Positions 26,261 to 34,230 of a stretch of DNA of 64,000 nt are shown piece by piece. The notes under the pieces were generated by a model, which did not search any database, was not told the DNA's origin, and saw only the letters and a list, made by a program, of their open reading frames with translations. How positions within the stretch are numbered: position 1 is the first letter of the stretch; every line of letters starts with the position of its first letter. The DNA lies in NCBI RefSeq assembly GCF_900129355.1, contig NZ_FQVL01000002.1:454149-518148 (forward strand), in the 5' to 3' direction. Position numbers and translations under genes: made by a program. Source of the stretch: Seinonella peptonophila. Lineage in GTDB: Bacteria; Bacillota; Bacilli; Thermoactinomycetales; Thermoactinomycetaceae.

Positions 26261-26833
26261 TTATTTTTTTTCAGCTGGGTGAAAACGTCGATCCACTCGA
26301 TAGAGACTGATTGCGATGAGTGCAGAGAGTAAAACTTTTGCTAGGTCTCCTGGGATAAAGATAAACCATGTTTTGGTCAAACTATTCATGGTAAAGGGTA
26401 ATCCTGTACTAATCAGGAGCCACGGTACCCCAATGCCAAAGATAATGATGCTTCCTCCGAGTAAATTAACGCCGATCAAATGCCAAAATTTCACTTCTCC
26501 TCGCTTCGCTACCCATCTGACTAGCATACCAATGGCAAAGCTAGCAATCGGCCAGCTAAAAATAAAACCACCAGTAGGGCCAAAGAGAGTTCCTACTCCA
26601 CCACTACCCCCTGATAAAATGGGGAGACCTATTCCAGCTAATGCAATAAATACAATGATACTTAATGGACCATAACGAGGTCCTAATAATAAGCCACTTA
26701 ATAAAACGATTAATGTTTGTAGTGTAATCGGCGCAGGACCCACTGGAATACTAAATTGCCCTGCTACAGCTAATAAAGCTGCAAATAAAGCGGCTAAAAT
26801 AAGTTGTCGCAATGAGGTATTCTGTTGTGTCAT
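26261..26833 (-). CDS. bioY: biotin transporter substrate-binding component BioY
   Basis: BioY is the S-component of the ECF-type biotin importer. The 190-residue protein has about six membrane segments and the family patterns FSIPVGPAPITLQTLIVLLS, PTGGFIFSWPIASFAIG and TKTWFIFIPGDLAKVLLSAL. The ribosome site GAAGGAG precedes the ATG. The energising EcfAAT components are not nearby. A BirA-type operator lies about 70 bp upstream, so biotin repression is very likely. Confidence 0.95.
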   Translation of the reverse strand: MTQQNTSLRQLILAALFAALLAVAGQFSIPVGPAPITLQTLIVLLSGLLLGPRYGPLSIIVFIALAGIGLPILSGGSGGVGTLFGPTGGFIFSWPIASFAIGMLVRWVAKRGEVKFWHLIGVNLLGGSIIIFGIGVPWLLISTGLPFTMNSLTKTWFIFIPGDLAKVLLSALIAISLYRVDRRFHPAEKK

Positions 26834-26904
26834 GATGTCGCTCCTTCTTTATGTCAAAAGCAAATTAGATGATACCTTTGTCAGTCTAACCTTATTCCCT
26901 AATA

Positions 26905-26937
26905 ATCGTCAACCATTTTGTTTTAGTAGTTTACAAT
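26905..26937 (-). promoter_or_regulatory. BirA box upstream of bioY
   Basis: On the minus strand ATTGTAAAC, 15 bases, then GTTGACGAT match the Bacillus BirA operator layout (half-sites around a 15-base spacer). The second half overlaps a TTGACG -35 element, so BirA-biotinyl-AMP could block RNA polymerase. Confidence 0.8.
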
Positions 26938-27111
26938 TTAAATAACCAAATACCTTTGCTTTCTAATGGTAAATAGATATACTAATTACAAACTGACCCA
27001 TCGAAAATCGAGACATGTACCTTGTGTACCTGAGACCTTAGGAGGTTTATCAAGAGTCGATCTTGACTTCGTATCGACTCATAAAACTGTGGAATTCAAT
27101 CAGGAAAGGTA

Positions 27112-27330
27112 ATGGAACTCAAAACGTACTGGATCGCTGGTATCGTGGGGGTCACCCTGATACTCAGCTCGATCCTTCCCTGGGGGGCAGAGACTGAAGA
27201 CGATGTACAACCTGTACTCGTCATCATTCTCCTCCCAACCCACTCCACGCCACCTCATACATCCGTCGGTTGTGAGGATGGCAAGACGCAGTGTTTCAAC
27301 CTCGAAACAACGAAGGTGAGGACGAAATGA
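27112..27330 (+). CDS. small membrane-anchored protein, GC-rich cassette gene 1
   Basis: A 72-residue protein: MELKTYWIAGIVGVTLILSS as an N-terminal membrane segment or uncleaved signal, then a Pro/Thr-rich outside part with two Cys (GCEDGKTQCFNLE). AGGAAAGG precedes the ATG, and the stop overlaps the next start (ATGA), so the two genes are coupled. I know no family. The good ribosome site and the 4-base overlap argue that it is a real gene. Confidence 0.6.
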   Translation: MELKTYWIAGIVGVTLILSSILPWGAETEDDVQPVLVIILLPTHSTPPHTSVGCEDGKTQCFNLETTKVRTK

Positions 27331-27986
27331 AGTCGCGCTTCAACTGGACCAACCTCAGGCAGCGGCGCGTGCTGCTCTGGTTCATGGTGGGCGTCCTGGC
27401 GCTCGGAGTCATCGCCGGCGCCTTCTGGCGCAGCATCGTCACGAGCGACGACAAGCCCAAGCAGCCGCCGGCCATCAGCGTCGAGCAGGCCCAGCCCGAC
27501 ATGCAGGCCCAACCGAAGGACTCGACCCCGGTCTGTCGGCAGCGACCGAAGGTGATCCAGGTCGATGCGCGAAACCAGGTGCAGATCGACAACGCCTGCA
27601 TCCAGAAGCAGTCGGGTCGCGAACTGTTCGCGAAGCTCAAGGTGACCCGCCTCGTGGGCAACGACCCGCTGGCGGTGTACATGTGGTTGTCGGTGGACGA
27701 CGGCAAACTGGGTCTGGGTCGCAAGAAGATCGGCATCATGGCCGACGGTCGCGAACGCCCGCTGAAGTGCCAGATGCCGTCCGGCACGAAGGTGCTGACC
27801 TGCTACTTCAAGCGGGAGTACTCCGCTCCGAGCCGGATCTCCACGGTGGGCCAGGTCACGACCATCGACCAGCAGCCCGACGGGTGGACCAACCCCAACG
27901 CCTCACCGCGTGTGATCACGGGTGGAGAGATGTACTTCTACCCCGAGGACAGCTCGTCGAACATCTTCGGCTGGCTGTTCCACTGA
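27327..27986 (+). CDS. membrane-anchored extracytoplasmic protein, GC-rich cassette gene 2
   Basis: A 219-residue protein with a basic N-terminus (MKSRFNWTNLRQRR), one membrane segment (about 15-33, VLLWFMVGVLALGVIAGAFW) and an outside domain of about 185 residues. Four Cys occur in that domain (PVCRQRP, NACIQK, LKCQMP, LTCYFK), enough for two disulphides. The domain looks beta-rich. AAGGTGAGG precedes the ATG at 27327; a longer frame from GTG 27291 lacks this site. Codons end mostly in G or C, unlike every flanking gene. No recognised family. Confidence 0.75.
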   Translation: MKSRFNWTNLRQRRVLLWFMVGVLALGVIAGAFWRSIVTSDDKPKQPPAISVEQAQPDMQAQPKDSTPVCRQRPKVIQVDARNQVQIDNACIQKQSGRELFAKLKVTRLVGNDPLAVYMWLSVDDGKLGLGRKKIGIMADGRERPLKCQMPSGTKVLTCYFKREYSAPSRISTVGQVTTIDQQPDGWTNPNASPRVITGGEMYFYPEDSSSNIFGWLFH

Positions 27987-28028
27987 CGTTCCACGTCTCA
28001 AGTACTGAGGTAGTTCCACAGTGAGTCC

Positions 28029-28065
28029 CGAGGTGGCGACCGGTGCAAGCCGGTTCGCCACCTCG
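28029..28065 (+). terminator. GC-rich closing hairpin of the cassette
   Basis: CGAGGTGGCGACCGG (28029-28043) pairs with 28050-28065 around a 6-base loop, with one bulged base. It lacks a T-run, so it would be a weak intrinsic terminator here. Its composition matches the cassette, not the host. Confidence 0.6.
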
Positions 28066-28081
28066 GCTCGTTTCTAGGCAT

Positions 28082-28110
28082 AAAAAAACCGGAGCGATTT
28101 ACTCCGGTTT
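28082..28110 (-). terminator. MATE gene terminator
   Basis: AAACCGGAG/CTCCGGTTT (28086-28094 with 28102-28110) is followed on the minus strand by a run of T. The MATE stop codon lies in its loop. Confidence 0.88.
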
Positions 28111-29577
28111 CTCTGCAAATAATATACCATGATCTTTGTTTTTCCAGAAGAAATAGTAGTATCCGTACTCGAGTAAGAGCGAAACAGTAAATGAGACTGG
28201 ATATGCAAGCCAAATGCCATCTAATCCCATTCCCCAAACTTTTGATAGTAGGTACGCTACAGGTACTTGTACACCCCAAACGGTAAAGATACCAATAACT
28301 GTTGGCCAAAAGACGGTTCCGCTGGACCGCATCAATCCAGAAACAATCATGGCATGTCCAAAGATCATATATGACCAGAGTACCATCAATAGTGTTTTCT
28401 GAGCCATTTCAAGCGTAACTGGATCAACCAAGAACCATGCCAAAATATATTCACTAAATAGATATGAGATCCCTACAAGGATAATCCCCATGATATAGTT
28501 AAGTAAAATTCCACTTCGAAGCAATGCTCCCAGCCGATGGACGGCACGCGCACCAATCAATTGAGAACCAAAGATACCTACTGCCATCGACAAACTAATA
28601 GCCGGCATCTGTACATAGGTGATCACCTGAATCACCGCACCATATGCGGCAACTGCACGTTCCCCATGCATATTAATCAAAAAGATAACCGCAAGCTCTG
28701 ACAGTGAAACAGACACCATCTGAATACTTGTTGGAATCCCGATCTTTACCATCAATAATAAAATTTCCCGGTCAATTCCAATCTCCCGCACAAAGCTCCA
28801 ATCAAGAGCAAGCAGATGTTTTTTATATGCTAAATAAACAACCAATATAATCATGGTAATCAATAATGATAAAATATTTGCAAACGCTACCCCTACTAAG
28901 CCAAAAGCTGGCACTCCTAACCATCCAAATGCAAACCAAGGTGAAAACAAAATTTGCAATGCAGTACTAATAATTAAAAAGTAGAGTGGTGTTTTTGAAT
29001 CACCTGTCCCACGTAGGAAAGTCGTATATATGATGTATACAAACCAGAGCGGCATACCAATAAACATCACGCGTGAAAATTGAACTGCGCCCTCAATAAT
29101 CGTGGGTGGAGACTGAATGAGGATTAACAAATCACGTGCAAAGGCATATCCAGCTATTCCTACAATCACACCTAAAATTAGCGCAAATTTTAATGAAGTA
29201 TTGACTGTTTTTCGAATCCGTTCTTGATCGCCTGCGCCAAATGCTTGTCCAATTAAGACAGAGCTCGCACTACCAAGACCGAAAACAAACGAGATCATAA
29301 AGAACATCACTGGCATTACTACATTCAGTGAAGCAAGTGCAGTTTCTCCGATCCCTTTCCCGACAACGCTCGACCCTACTGTTCCTCCTAATGATTGCAA
29401 CACATTACTCAGAATAAAAGGAATCAAAAAAATCAATAGCGGTTTCCACATTGCTTTCTGCGGATCGAGTAAATCAGGGTTTACATGACCAACTTGCTGT
29501 GATTGTGCCGATGCTGTTGATTCTTCCTGATCGGGCACCAATACAGCGACTTCCGACGCATTTTGTTCTGTGCTCAT
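28099..29577 (-). CDS. MATE family efflux transporter
   Basis: MATE proteins export drugs and toxic cations by Na+ or H+ antiport. The 492-residue protein has about 12 membrane helices in two similar halves, with family patterns such as GKGIGETALASLNVVMPVMF, FVFGLGSASSVLIGQAFGAG and FLRGTGDSKTPLYFL. About 40 polar residues precede the first helix, which is longer than usual. AAAGGGG precedes the ATG. The substrate is unknown, and the gene sits alone between terminators. Confidence 0.92.
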   Translation of the reverse strand: MSTEQNASEVAVLVPDQEESTASAQSQQVGHVNPDLLDPQKAMWKPLLIFLIPFILSNVLQSLGGTVGSSVVGKGIGETALASLNVVMPVMFFMISFVFGLGSASSVLIGQAFGAGDQERIRKTVNTSLKFALILGVIVGIAGYAFARDLLILIQSPPTIIEGAVQFSRVMFIGMPLWFVYIIYTTFLRGTGDSKTPLYFLIISTALQILFSPWFAFGWLGVPAFGLVGVAFANILSLLITMIILVVYLAYKKHLLALDWSFVREIGIDREILLLMVKIGIPTSIQMVSVSLSELAVIFLINMHGERAVAAYGAVIQVITYVQMPAISLSMAVGIFGSQLIGARAVHRLGALLRSGILLNYIMGIILVGISYLFSEYILAWFLVDPVTLEMAQKTLLMVLWSYMIFGHAMIVSGLMRSSGTVFWPTVIGIFTVWGVQVPVAYLLSKVWGMGLDGIWLAYPVSFTVSLLLEYGYYYFFWKNKDHGILFAEKPE

Positions 29578-29616
29578 AAATCAAGCCCCTTTCACTAAGC
29601 ACTTCAACCCGCAGCA

Positions 29617-29650
29617 CAAAAAAAGAAAATAGCTGTTGCCATGCCATTTT
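29617..29650 (-). terminator. terminator after gerQ
   Basis: An 8-bp stem (29626-29633 with 29643-29650, one G-U pair) is followed on the minus strand by CTTTTTTT. It closes the cwlJ-gerQ transcript ahead of the MATE gene. Confidence 0.65.
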
Positions 29651-29730
29651 CCTAACGGACATGTATTCTTATTATTTTTTACAGCGTCTTACATTATGAC
29701 ATATTTATATTTAAATGTCTATATAATTTT

Positions 29731-30057
29731 CTAATCTGATTTTGATAGTCGAGCAGGCGCTTCATTAAAAACAACATAGTTCAAATTGATATTTAAGAAC
29801 ATCATATCTCTTCCTGTTCGTTGGTCACGTAATACAAAATAATCACGACCAACCCGTAACAACTTACCTGTAAATGTCAATGCATTCCATTCTTTATTTT
29901 GATCATAGGTTAGATAGACCGTTATTTTTTGACCAATATTTTTCTCCATAAAGTCTTCAGAGTAATTACGTGCGCTAGTTGGTCTTTGTGGCGATGGGGT
30001 TTGTGGTTGACGTTGTTGGATCATCATTGTATAAGGATCACAATAGTTCCAATACAT
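29731..30057 (-). CDS. gerQ: spore coat protein GerQ (short form)
   Basis: GerQ is the coat protein that keeps CwlJ in the spore and is crosslinked by transglutaminase. Residues 33-100 (SEDFMEKNIGQKITVYLTYD, EWNALTFTGKLLRVGRDYFV, LNINLNYVVFNEAP) match the conserved GerQ domain. At 108 residues it is much shorter than B. subtilis GerQ because the Gln-rich N-terminal part is reduced to a Gln/Pro stretch (QQRQPQTPSPQRP). It follows cwlJ by 24 bp, the conserved pairing. Confidence 0.9.
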   Translation of the reverse strand: MYWNYCDPYTMMIQQRQPQTPSPQRPTSARNYSEDFMEKNIGQKITVYLTYDQNKEWNALTFTGKLLRVGRDYFVLRDQRTGRDMMFLNINLNYVVFNEAPARLSKSD

Positions 30058-30081
30058 CTTTTTCAGTCCTTTCTTTATTCT

Positions 30082-30504
30082 CTAAAATACACTTGGACAA
30101 TTTTGCTGGGTTGGTTGATAAAAGCAATGATTTTTGTATTGTCCACTAAATGGCTGATTAAACCATGTGCTACTACATGTATTCACAGGTCGATAAAACC
30201 ATAATGAAAACTCCGCTGGTGAATAACGCTTTCCAGCAATGACCTGACGTGCCAATTGAATATCTCTTGCACGGGCTGCTTGATAGAAATATGGTTTTTG
30301 TACTGACTCATAACCACCAGGGCTTTGGAAGACCATTTGTGTAATGGTGCGTATATCTTTAAAGTCGAGACAATCAACGCGCACCCGATTGATGGAGACA
30401 TTGCCAACGAGCAGCATACCTAAATCTCCCTCTCCTTCTGCTTCTGCTCGCATCAAACGGGCTAATAATTGTACTTCCTCTGGTTTGTGACGTACAACTG
30501 CCAT
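30082..30504 (-). CDS. cwlJ: spore cortex hydrolase CwlJ
   Basis: CwlJ degrades spore cortex peptidoglycan during germination, notably in response to Ca-dipicolinate. The SleB/CwlJ domain fills the 140 residues: LLARLMRAEAEGEGDLGMLL with the catalytic Glu, VGNVSINRVRVDCLDF, and FYRPVNTCSSTWFNQPFSGQ near the end. There is no signal peptide, as expected for a mother-cell-made coat enzyme. GTAGGAGGG precedes the ATG. gerQ follows. Confidence 0.94.
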   Translation of the reverse strand: MAVVRHKPEEVQLLARLMRAEAEGEGDLGMLLVGNVSINRVRVDCLDFKDIRTITQMVFQSPGGYESVQKPYFYQAARARDIQLARQVIAGKRYSPAEFSLWFYRPVNTCSSTWFNQPFSGQYKNHCFYQPTQQNCPSVF

Positions 30505-30540
30505 GACATCCCTCCTACGTTAAACGCTATGATTTATTGT

Positions 30541-30572
30541 TAAAAAAAAGAACCGAATCTCTTATTCGGTTC
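30541..30572 (-). terminator. terminator of the amidohydrolase-RNHCP operon
   Basis: A 9-bp stem (30550-30558 with 30564-30572) is followed on the minus strand by eight T. It lies just before the cwlJ promoter region. Confidence 0.9.
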
Positions 30573-30573
30573 A

Positions 30574-30921
30574 TTATCTATTCGTGATTTGTGCCAACTT
30601 AACTAGATCATCTGGTTGTCTTGGATCATCAAGTGCTGCTCGATTGCGAATCTGCTTTCCACAACGTGTGCATTCAAATACAATCTGATACCCCTTCTTT
30701 GATTGATACACCCAGTCAATCGGCTTCATCAAACCTTGACAGGTGGCCCTGCGATCACCTGGAGTCTCTAAATCAATATGAAGGGAATAAAAACAATAAG
30801 GACAATGATTTCGATAACTGCCATTTAGTAGTGGCAATACTTCTCTACCACAGTTCGCACAAGTAAATCCTGTATTTTCAAGATCTCTTTTTTTCTTCAT
30901 TTTCTCCTTATCACCGCTCAT
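30574..30921 (-). CDS. RNHCP domain zinc-ribbon protein
   Basis: The protein has two Cys-pair knuckles: FTCANCGREVLP with RNHCPYCFYSLHID, the RNHCP signature, and a later FECTRCGKQIRNR. The family is small, presumably zinc-binding and nucleic-acid related; its function is unknown. ATG 30921 overlaps the stop of the amidohydrolase gene (coupling), while AAGGAG lies only three bases before another ATG at 30900; either may be the start. The product is 115 residues from 30921. Confidence 0.8.
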   Translation of the reverse strand: MSGDKEKMKKKRDLENTGFTCANCGREVLPLLNGSYRNHCPYCFYSLHIDLETPGDRRATCQGLMKPIDWVYQSKKGYQIVFECTRCGKQIRNRAALDDPRQPDDLVKLAQITNR

Positions 30922-32527
30922 AAACAATTTGTCCATTTACAATCGTTTGAATCGCTGTTGCTTTTCGTAACTCCTCATCTTCCACTGTAAGTAAATCATG
31001 GTCAAACACTGAGATATCTGCCTGTTTCCCTACGGATAGTGTACCACGTTGATGCTCTTCATTCGCCGCATAAGCACTTCCTTTTGTATAAAGCTGTAGA
31101 GCTTGTAGCCGGTTGAGTCGCTCCTTTGGAAGATAGCCCTCTTTTGGAGCATCGGCAGCTAATGAATGTCGAAAAACTGCGGTATAAAAGCCCTTAATTG
31201 GTGATAATGGCTCGATGGGAGCATCACTACCACCTGCACATTGGATTTCTGCTTCGATCATACTACGCCAAGCATATGCATAGCGAAGTCGTTCCTCGCC
31301 AAGACGTCTTTCCACCCAAGGAAAGTCGCTCGCTACAAAATGCGGCTGAATATCAACAGCTATTGGCATTTGCTTTAACTGCTCTAATAAATCCTGACGT
31401 AATAGTAATGCATGAATTAAGCGATGTCGCAAAGGCGAAGCCGATTTTCCAGGTGCAGATCGATATTTTTGCATAACCGTTAACGTCTCTTCAATTGCTT
31501 GATCACCAATTGCATGAATGGCTATCGGCAATCCCCGATTGGTTGCTTGCTTTGCTAGATCATGCAATTCTTCTACAGAATGGATCGATATACCCGTCGA
31601 TTTCTCTGGATCATCTGCATAAGGCTGCGTTAGCCAAGCTGTTCTTCCTCCAAATGTACCATCAGCAAATATTTTGACAGCCCCAAGTGAAAACCATTCA
31701 TCTGCTTCTAGCTGATTTTTATCTAATTCATCCCATTCAGTTACATAAGGGTAGTAGATTAAGTGATGTGTTCGCAATCCTATTCTTTTTTGATGTAAAT
31801 CTCGATAAAGATCGATCAGATTATGGAGACTTCCAATCTCTCGTAAATCATCAGTATGGATACCCGTTAACCCTTCTTTTAACGCCATCTTCATCGCCCG
31901 TTCAATCTGTTGCCGCCGTTGCTGTAGACTGATGTGCTTTTGCGCTTCTTGAAAAGGCAACACTGCTTGATCATAGACCCAACCATTTAATTTACCAAAT
32001 GGATCACGACCATAAATTCCCCCTGATGGATTTTTTACTTCCTCTGTTAATTCAGCTCTACGATATGCCGCCTCATTGACTAAATAAACATGTTCACAAA
32101 CTCGACTAAGCAAAAGAGGACGCCCTAAACTCGCTTGATTTAACTCTGCTAAGTCTGGCATTCGTCCTTCCATCCGTTCATCATTCCACCCATATCCAAT
32201 GATCCATTGATCGAGCGGAATTTGCGCTGCTTCTGTACGAATTGTCGCTAATAGCTCATCTTTGTCTTTACAGCCTGATAAATCAAGCTGATCCAGTTTG
32301 GCTCCAAGCAATGCGATATGTAAGTGACTATCAACGAATCCAGGATATGCGTAACCACCATCTAAATCGATCTTTGTAACATCTGTTCGACCAAATTGTC
32401 GCATAATCTCCTCAGCAGAGCCAATCGCCATGATCCGTCCATTCTCAGTATAGAGTGCCTCTACCTGCGGCCATGTTTCATCTAATGTTGTAATCATTCC
32501 ATTATAGAAAATTTGTTTATCCATCAT
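30911..32527 (-). CDS. amidohydrolase, YtcJ/AmdH family
   Basis: A 538-residue metal-dependent hydrolase of the amidohydrolase superfamily, group 3. Metal ligands are visible in GFVDSHLHIALLG, in AIHAIGDQAIEETL and in CAGGSDAPIEPLSP, and the N- and C-terminal beta-sandwich parts flank the barrel (IFYNGMITTLDE; ADISVFDHDLLTVED). The substrate of YtcJ-type enzymes is unknown. GGAGG precedes the ATG, and it is the first gene of a two-gene operon with the RNHCP protein. Confidence 0.9.
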   Translation of the reverse strand: MMDKQIFYNGMITTLDETWPQVEALYTENGRIMAIGSAEEIMRQFGRTDVTKIDLDGGYAYPGFVDSHLHIALLGAKLDQLDLSGCKDKDELLATIRTEAAQIPLDQWIIGYGWNDERMEGRMPDLAELNQASLGRPLLLSRVCEHVYLVNEAAYRRAELTEEVKNPSGGIYGRDPFGKLNGWVYDQAVLPFQEAQKHISLQQRRQQIERAMKMALKEGLTGIHTDDLREIGSLHNLIDLYRDLHQKRIGLRTHHLIYYPYVTEWDELDKNQLEADEWFSLGAVKIFADGTFGGRTAWLTQPYADDPEKSTGISIHSVEELHDLAKQATNRGLPIAIHAIGDQAIEETLTVMQKYRSAPGKSASPLRHRLIHALLLRQDLLEQLKQMPIAVDIQPHFVASDFPWVERRLGEERLRYAYAWRSMIEAEIQCAGGSDAPIEPLSPIKGFYTAVFRHSLAADAPKEGYLPKERLNRLQALQLYTKGSAYAANEEHQRGTLSVGKQADISVFDHDLLTVEDEELRKATAIQTIVNGQIVYER

Positions 32528-32570
32528 GATTCCTCCAATAGTAGATTGAGCAATTGGTAATCATCACCTG

Positions 32571-32599
32571 TTTTAAACGAACACACATTTGCATATAAT
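32571..32599 (+). promoter_or_regulatory. LexA (SOS) box and promoter of polY-yolD
   Basis: CGAACACACATTTG (32578-32591) differs at one position from the Bacillus LexA consensus CGAACRNRYGTTYG and lies between TTTTAA (-35) and TATAAT (32594-32599). LexA bound here would block the promoter, so the operon should be DNA-damage inducible. Confidence 0.82.
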
Positions 32600-32638
32600 G
32601 ACAGAAAAGAGAATTTATGTTCGTAGGAGCGATGAGAA

Positions 32639-33874
32639 ATGGGTTCTCGTATCATTTTTCTTGTTGATATGCAATCTTTTTATGCCTCAATCGAAAAAGC
32701 AGATCACCCAGAATGGAAAGCAATACCTCTCGTCGTTTCGGGTGATCCAAAGCGGAGAAGCGGCGTAATCTTAGCTGCTTGCCCACTTGCAAAAGCATAT
32801 GGTGTTCGTAACGCAGAAACATTATGGCAAGCACAACAAAAATATTCACAGTTAAAGGTAGTTCGACCCCGTATGCAACGTTATCTAGAGGTTTCGCTTC
32901 AGTTAACACAGATTATGGAACGTTTTACCGATCTGGTAGAACCATACTCAATCGATGAACAATTTATGGATCTTACAGGAAGTCAACAACTCTTTGGTTC
33001 TACGATACAAATGGCGCAAACAATCCAACAAACGATTCATGAGAAATTAAATCTTCCGGCTCGAATTGGCATTAGTGATAATAAAGTAGTGGCAAAGATG
33101 GCTTGTGATCACTTTGCCAAAAAAAATGAAACAGGTATTTTTCACCTTCCTAGCGATCAAGTTCCCGAAATTCTTTGGCCACAACCGATTGAATCATTAT
33201 TTGGCGTAGGGCGTCGTATGGCAAATCATTTTCGTCGCATGGGCATACGAACCATTGGCGAACTAGCCCAGTTCCCTGTTGATCAACTAAAAAAGAGATG
33301 GGGAATTCATGGACAAGTCTTGTGGATGAGCGCCAATGGCTATGATCACTCACCTGTCACCCGAAACTCTTTTCAAAAACCCAAGTCAATTGGTCACCAA
33401 CTAACCTTACCTCGAGATTATTATACAGAAAAAGAGATTCAAGTTGTTTTGCTTGAACTATGTGAAGAAGTTTGCCGGCGAGCTAGAAGACAACATTATC
33501 ACGGAAAAAAAGTAACCGTGGGCTGTCGTTCAGCCGATTTTGATCACCCTCACGGTTTTTCTAGGCAAATTCAGATGTCTACATACAGTCACCATGCTCC
33601 CACCCTTTTTCCCTATGCTTGGAAACTCTTTGAAACTTTTTGGGATGGGAAGCCAATCCGTTCATTAAGTGTAAGCCTTTCCTCATTAGCCCCAGATGAC
33701 CTTGTGCAATTAGATTTATTTACGGATCATCTACAACATCAGCGTTTAGATCAAGCAATGGATATCATCCATGACCGCTATGGGGCAACAGCATTGCTCC
33801 GTGCCTCTTCTCTGCTCCCAGCTTCACAGGTCAAAGAACGTGCTAAGAAGATAGGAGGACATTATCGATCATGA
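32639..33874 (+). CDS. Y-family DNA polymerase (YqjW/UvrX type)
   Basis: A lesion-bypass polymerase of 411 residues. The palm motifs FLVDMQSFYASIE (first metal Asp) and YSIDEQFMDLT (catalytic SIDE) are intact, followed by RIGISDNKVVAKMA and the helix-hairpin part SLFGVGRRMANHFRRMGI. VQLDLFTD near residue 366 fits a beta-clamp-binding motif. The arrangement with a YolD gene, overlapping by four bases, is that of yqjW-yqjX in Bacillus. GTAGGAG precedes the ATG. The LexA box implies induction by DNA damage. Confidence 0.93.
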   Translation: MGSRIIFLVDMQSFYASIEKADHPEWKAIPLVVSGDPKRRSGVILAACPLAKAYGVRNAETLWQAQQKYSQLKVVRPRMQRYLEVSLQLTQIMERFTDLVEPYSIDEQFMDLTGSQQLFGSTIQMAQTIQQTIHEKLNLPARIGISDNKVVAKMACDHFAKKNETGIFHLPSDQVPEILWPQPIESLFGVGRRMANHFRRMGIRTIGELAQFPVDQLKKRWGIHGQVLWMSANGYDHSPVTRNSFQKPKSIGHQLTLPRDYYTEKEIQVVLLELCEEVCRRARRQHYHGKKVTVGCRSADFDHPHGFSRQIQMSTYSHHAPTLFPYAWKLFETFWDGKPIRSLSVSLSSLAPDDLVQLDLFTDHLQHQRLDQAMDIIHDRYGATALLRASSLLPASQVKERAKKIGGHYRS

Positions 33875-34230
33875 TCCTTAACCGAAAAAACCTCCTATGG
33901 GAAGGAAGTCGCATGTTTCTGCCTGAGCATCGAGAACAATTGAAAGAGCAACGTGATGCGTCATCTAAGCAATCTTTACCGATGTGGGACGAAGATTATA
34001 TTCAAGAAATGAATTTTTTAATTCAAGAAGCGATTCACTGTGGTTTTCCGATTCGAGTCACATATTTCGAACAAGGAAAGCAGCGTACTTTCTATGGCTT
34101 TATTCATCAAGTGTATCCACACGAGCTTGCTCTTTTACTCGTCAACGGTCGCGAAAAGCGACGAATCCATTTTTCAACATTGATGCAGCTTGAGCGGTGG
34201 GAGAATGATGAACATGAACAAACAGATTAG
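33871..34230 (+). CDS. YolD-like protein
   Basis: YolD-like proteins are small partners encoded with UvrX/YqjW-type polymerases and probably act with them in mutagenic bypass. The 119-residue product has the family features MFLPEHREQLKEQR, a central IRVTYFEQGKQRTFYGFIHQ beta-segment and REKRRIHFSTLMQLE. The start ATG overlaps the polymerase stop (ATGA). Its 3' end overlaps the convergent GNAT gene by four bases. Confidence 0.88.
   Translation: MILNRKNLLWEGSRMFLPEHREQLKEQRDASSKQSLPMWDEDYIQEMNFLIQEAIHCGFPIRVTYFEQGKQRTFYGFIHQVYPHELALLLVNGREKRRIHFSTLMQLERWENDEHEQTD

Larger units (their letters stand above)
26940..28070 (+). other. GC-rich two-gene cassette, likely foreign
   Basis: This segment contains two overlapping membrane-protein genes and a GC-rich closing hairpin, and its composition breaks sharply from both sides: 41 of 60 bases from 27421 are G or C, against 16 of 60 from 28801 in the neighbouring MATE gene. 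A possible promoter (TTGCTT at 26956, TATACT at 26978, 16-base spacer) and a hairpin (GAGTCGAT/ATCGACTC, about 27053-27080) lie in its AT-rich lead-in. No transposase, integrase or flanking target duplication is visible. Acquisition from a GC-rich donor is an inference. Confidence 0.7.

Noticed and set aside
27296..27787. 163-codon minus-strand ORF opposite the GC-rich cassette gene
   Set aside because: GC-rich sequence leaves few stops in all frames; the plus-strand frame has a ribosome site, a membrane anchor and the overlap with gene 1.
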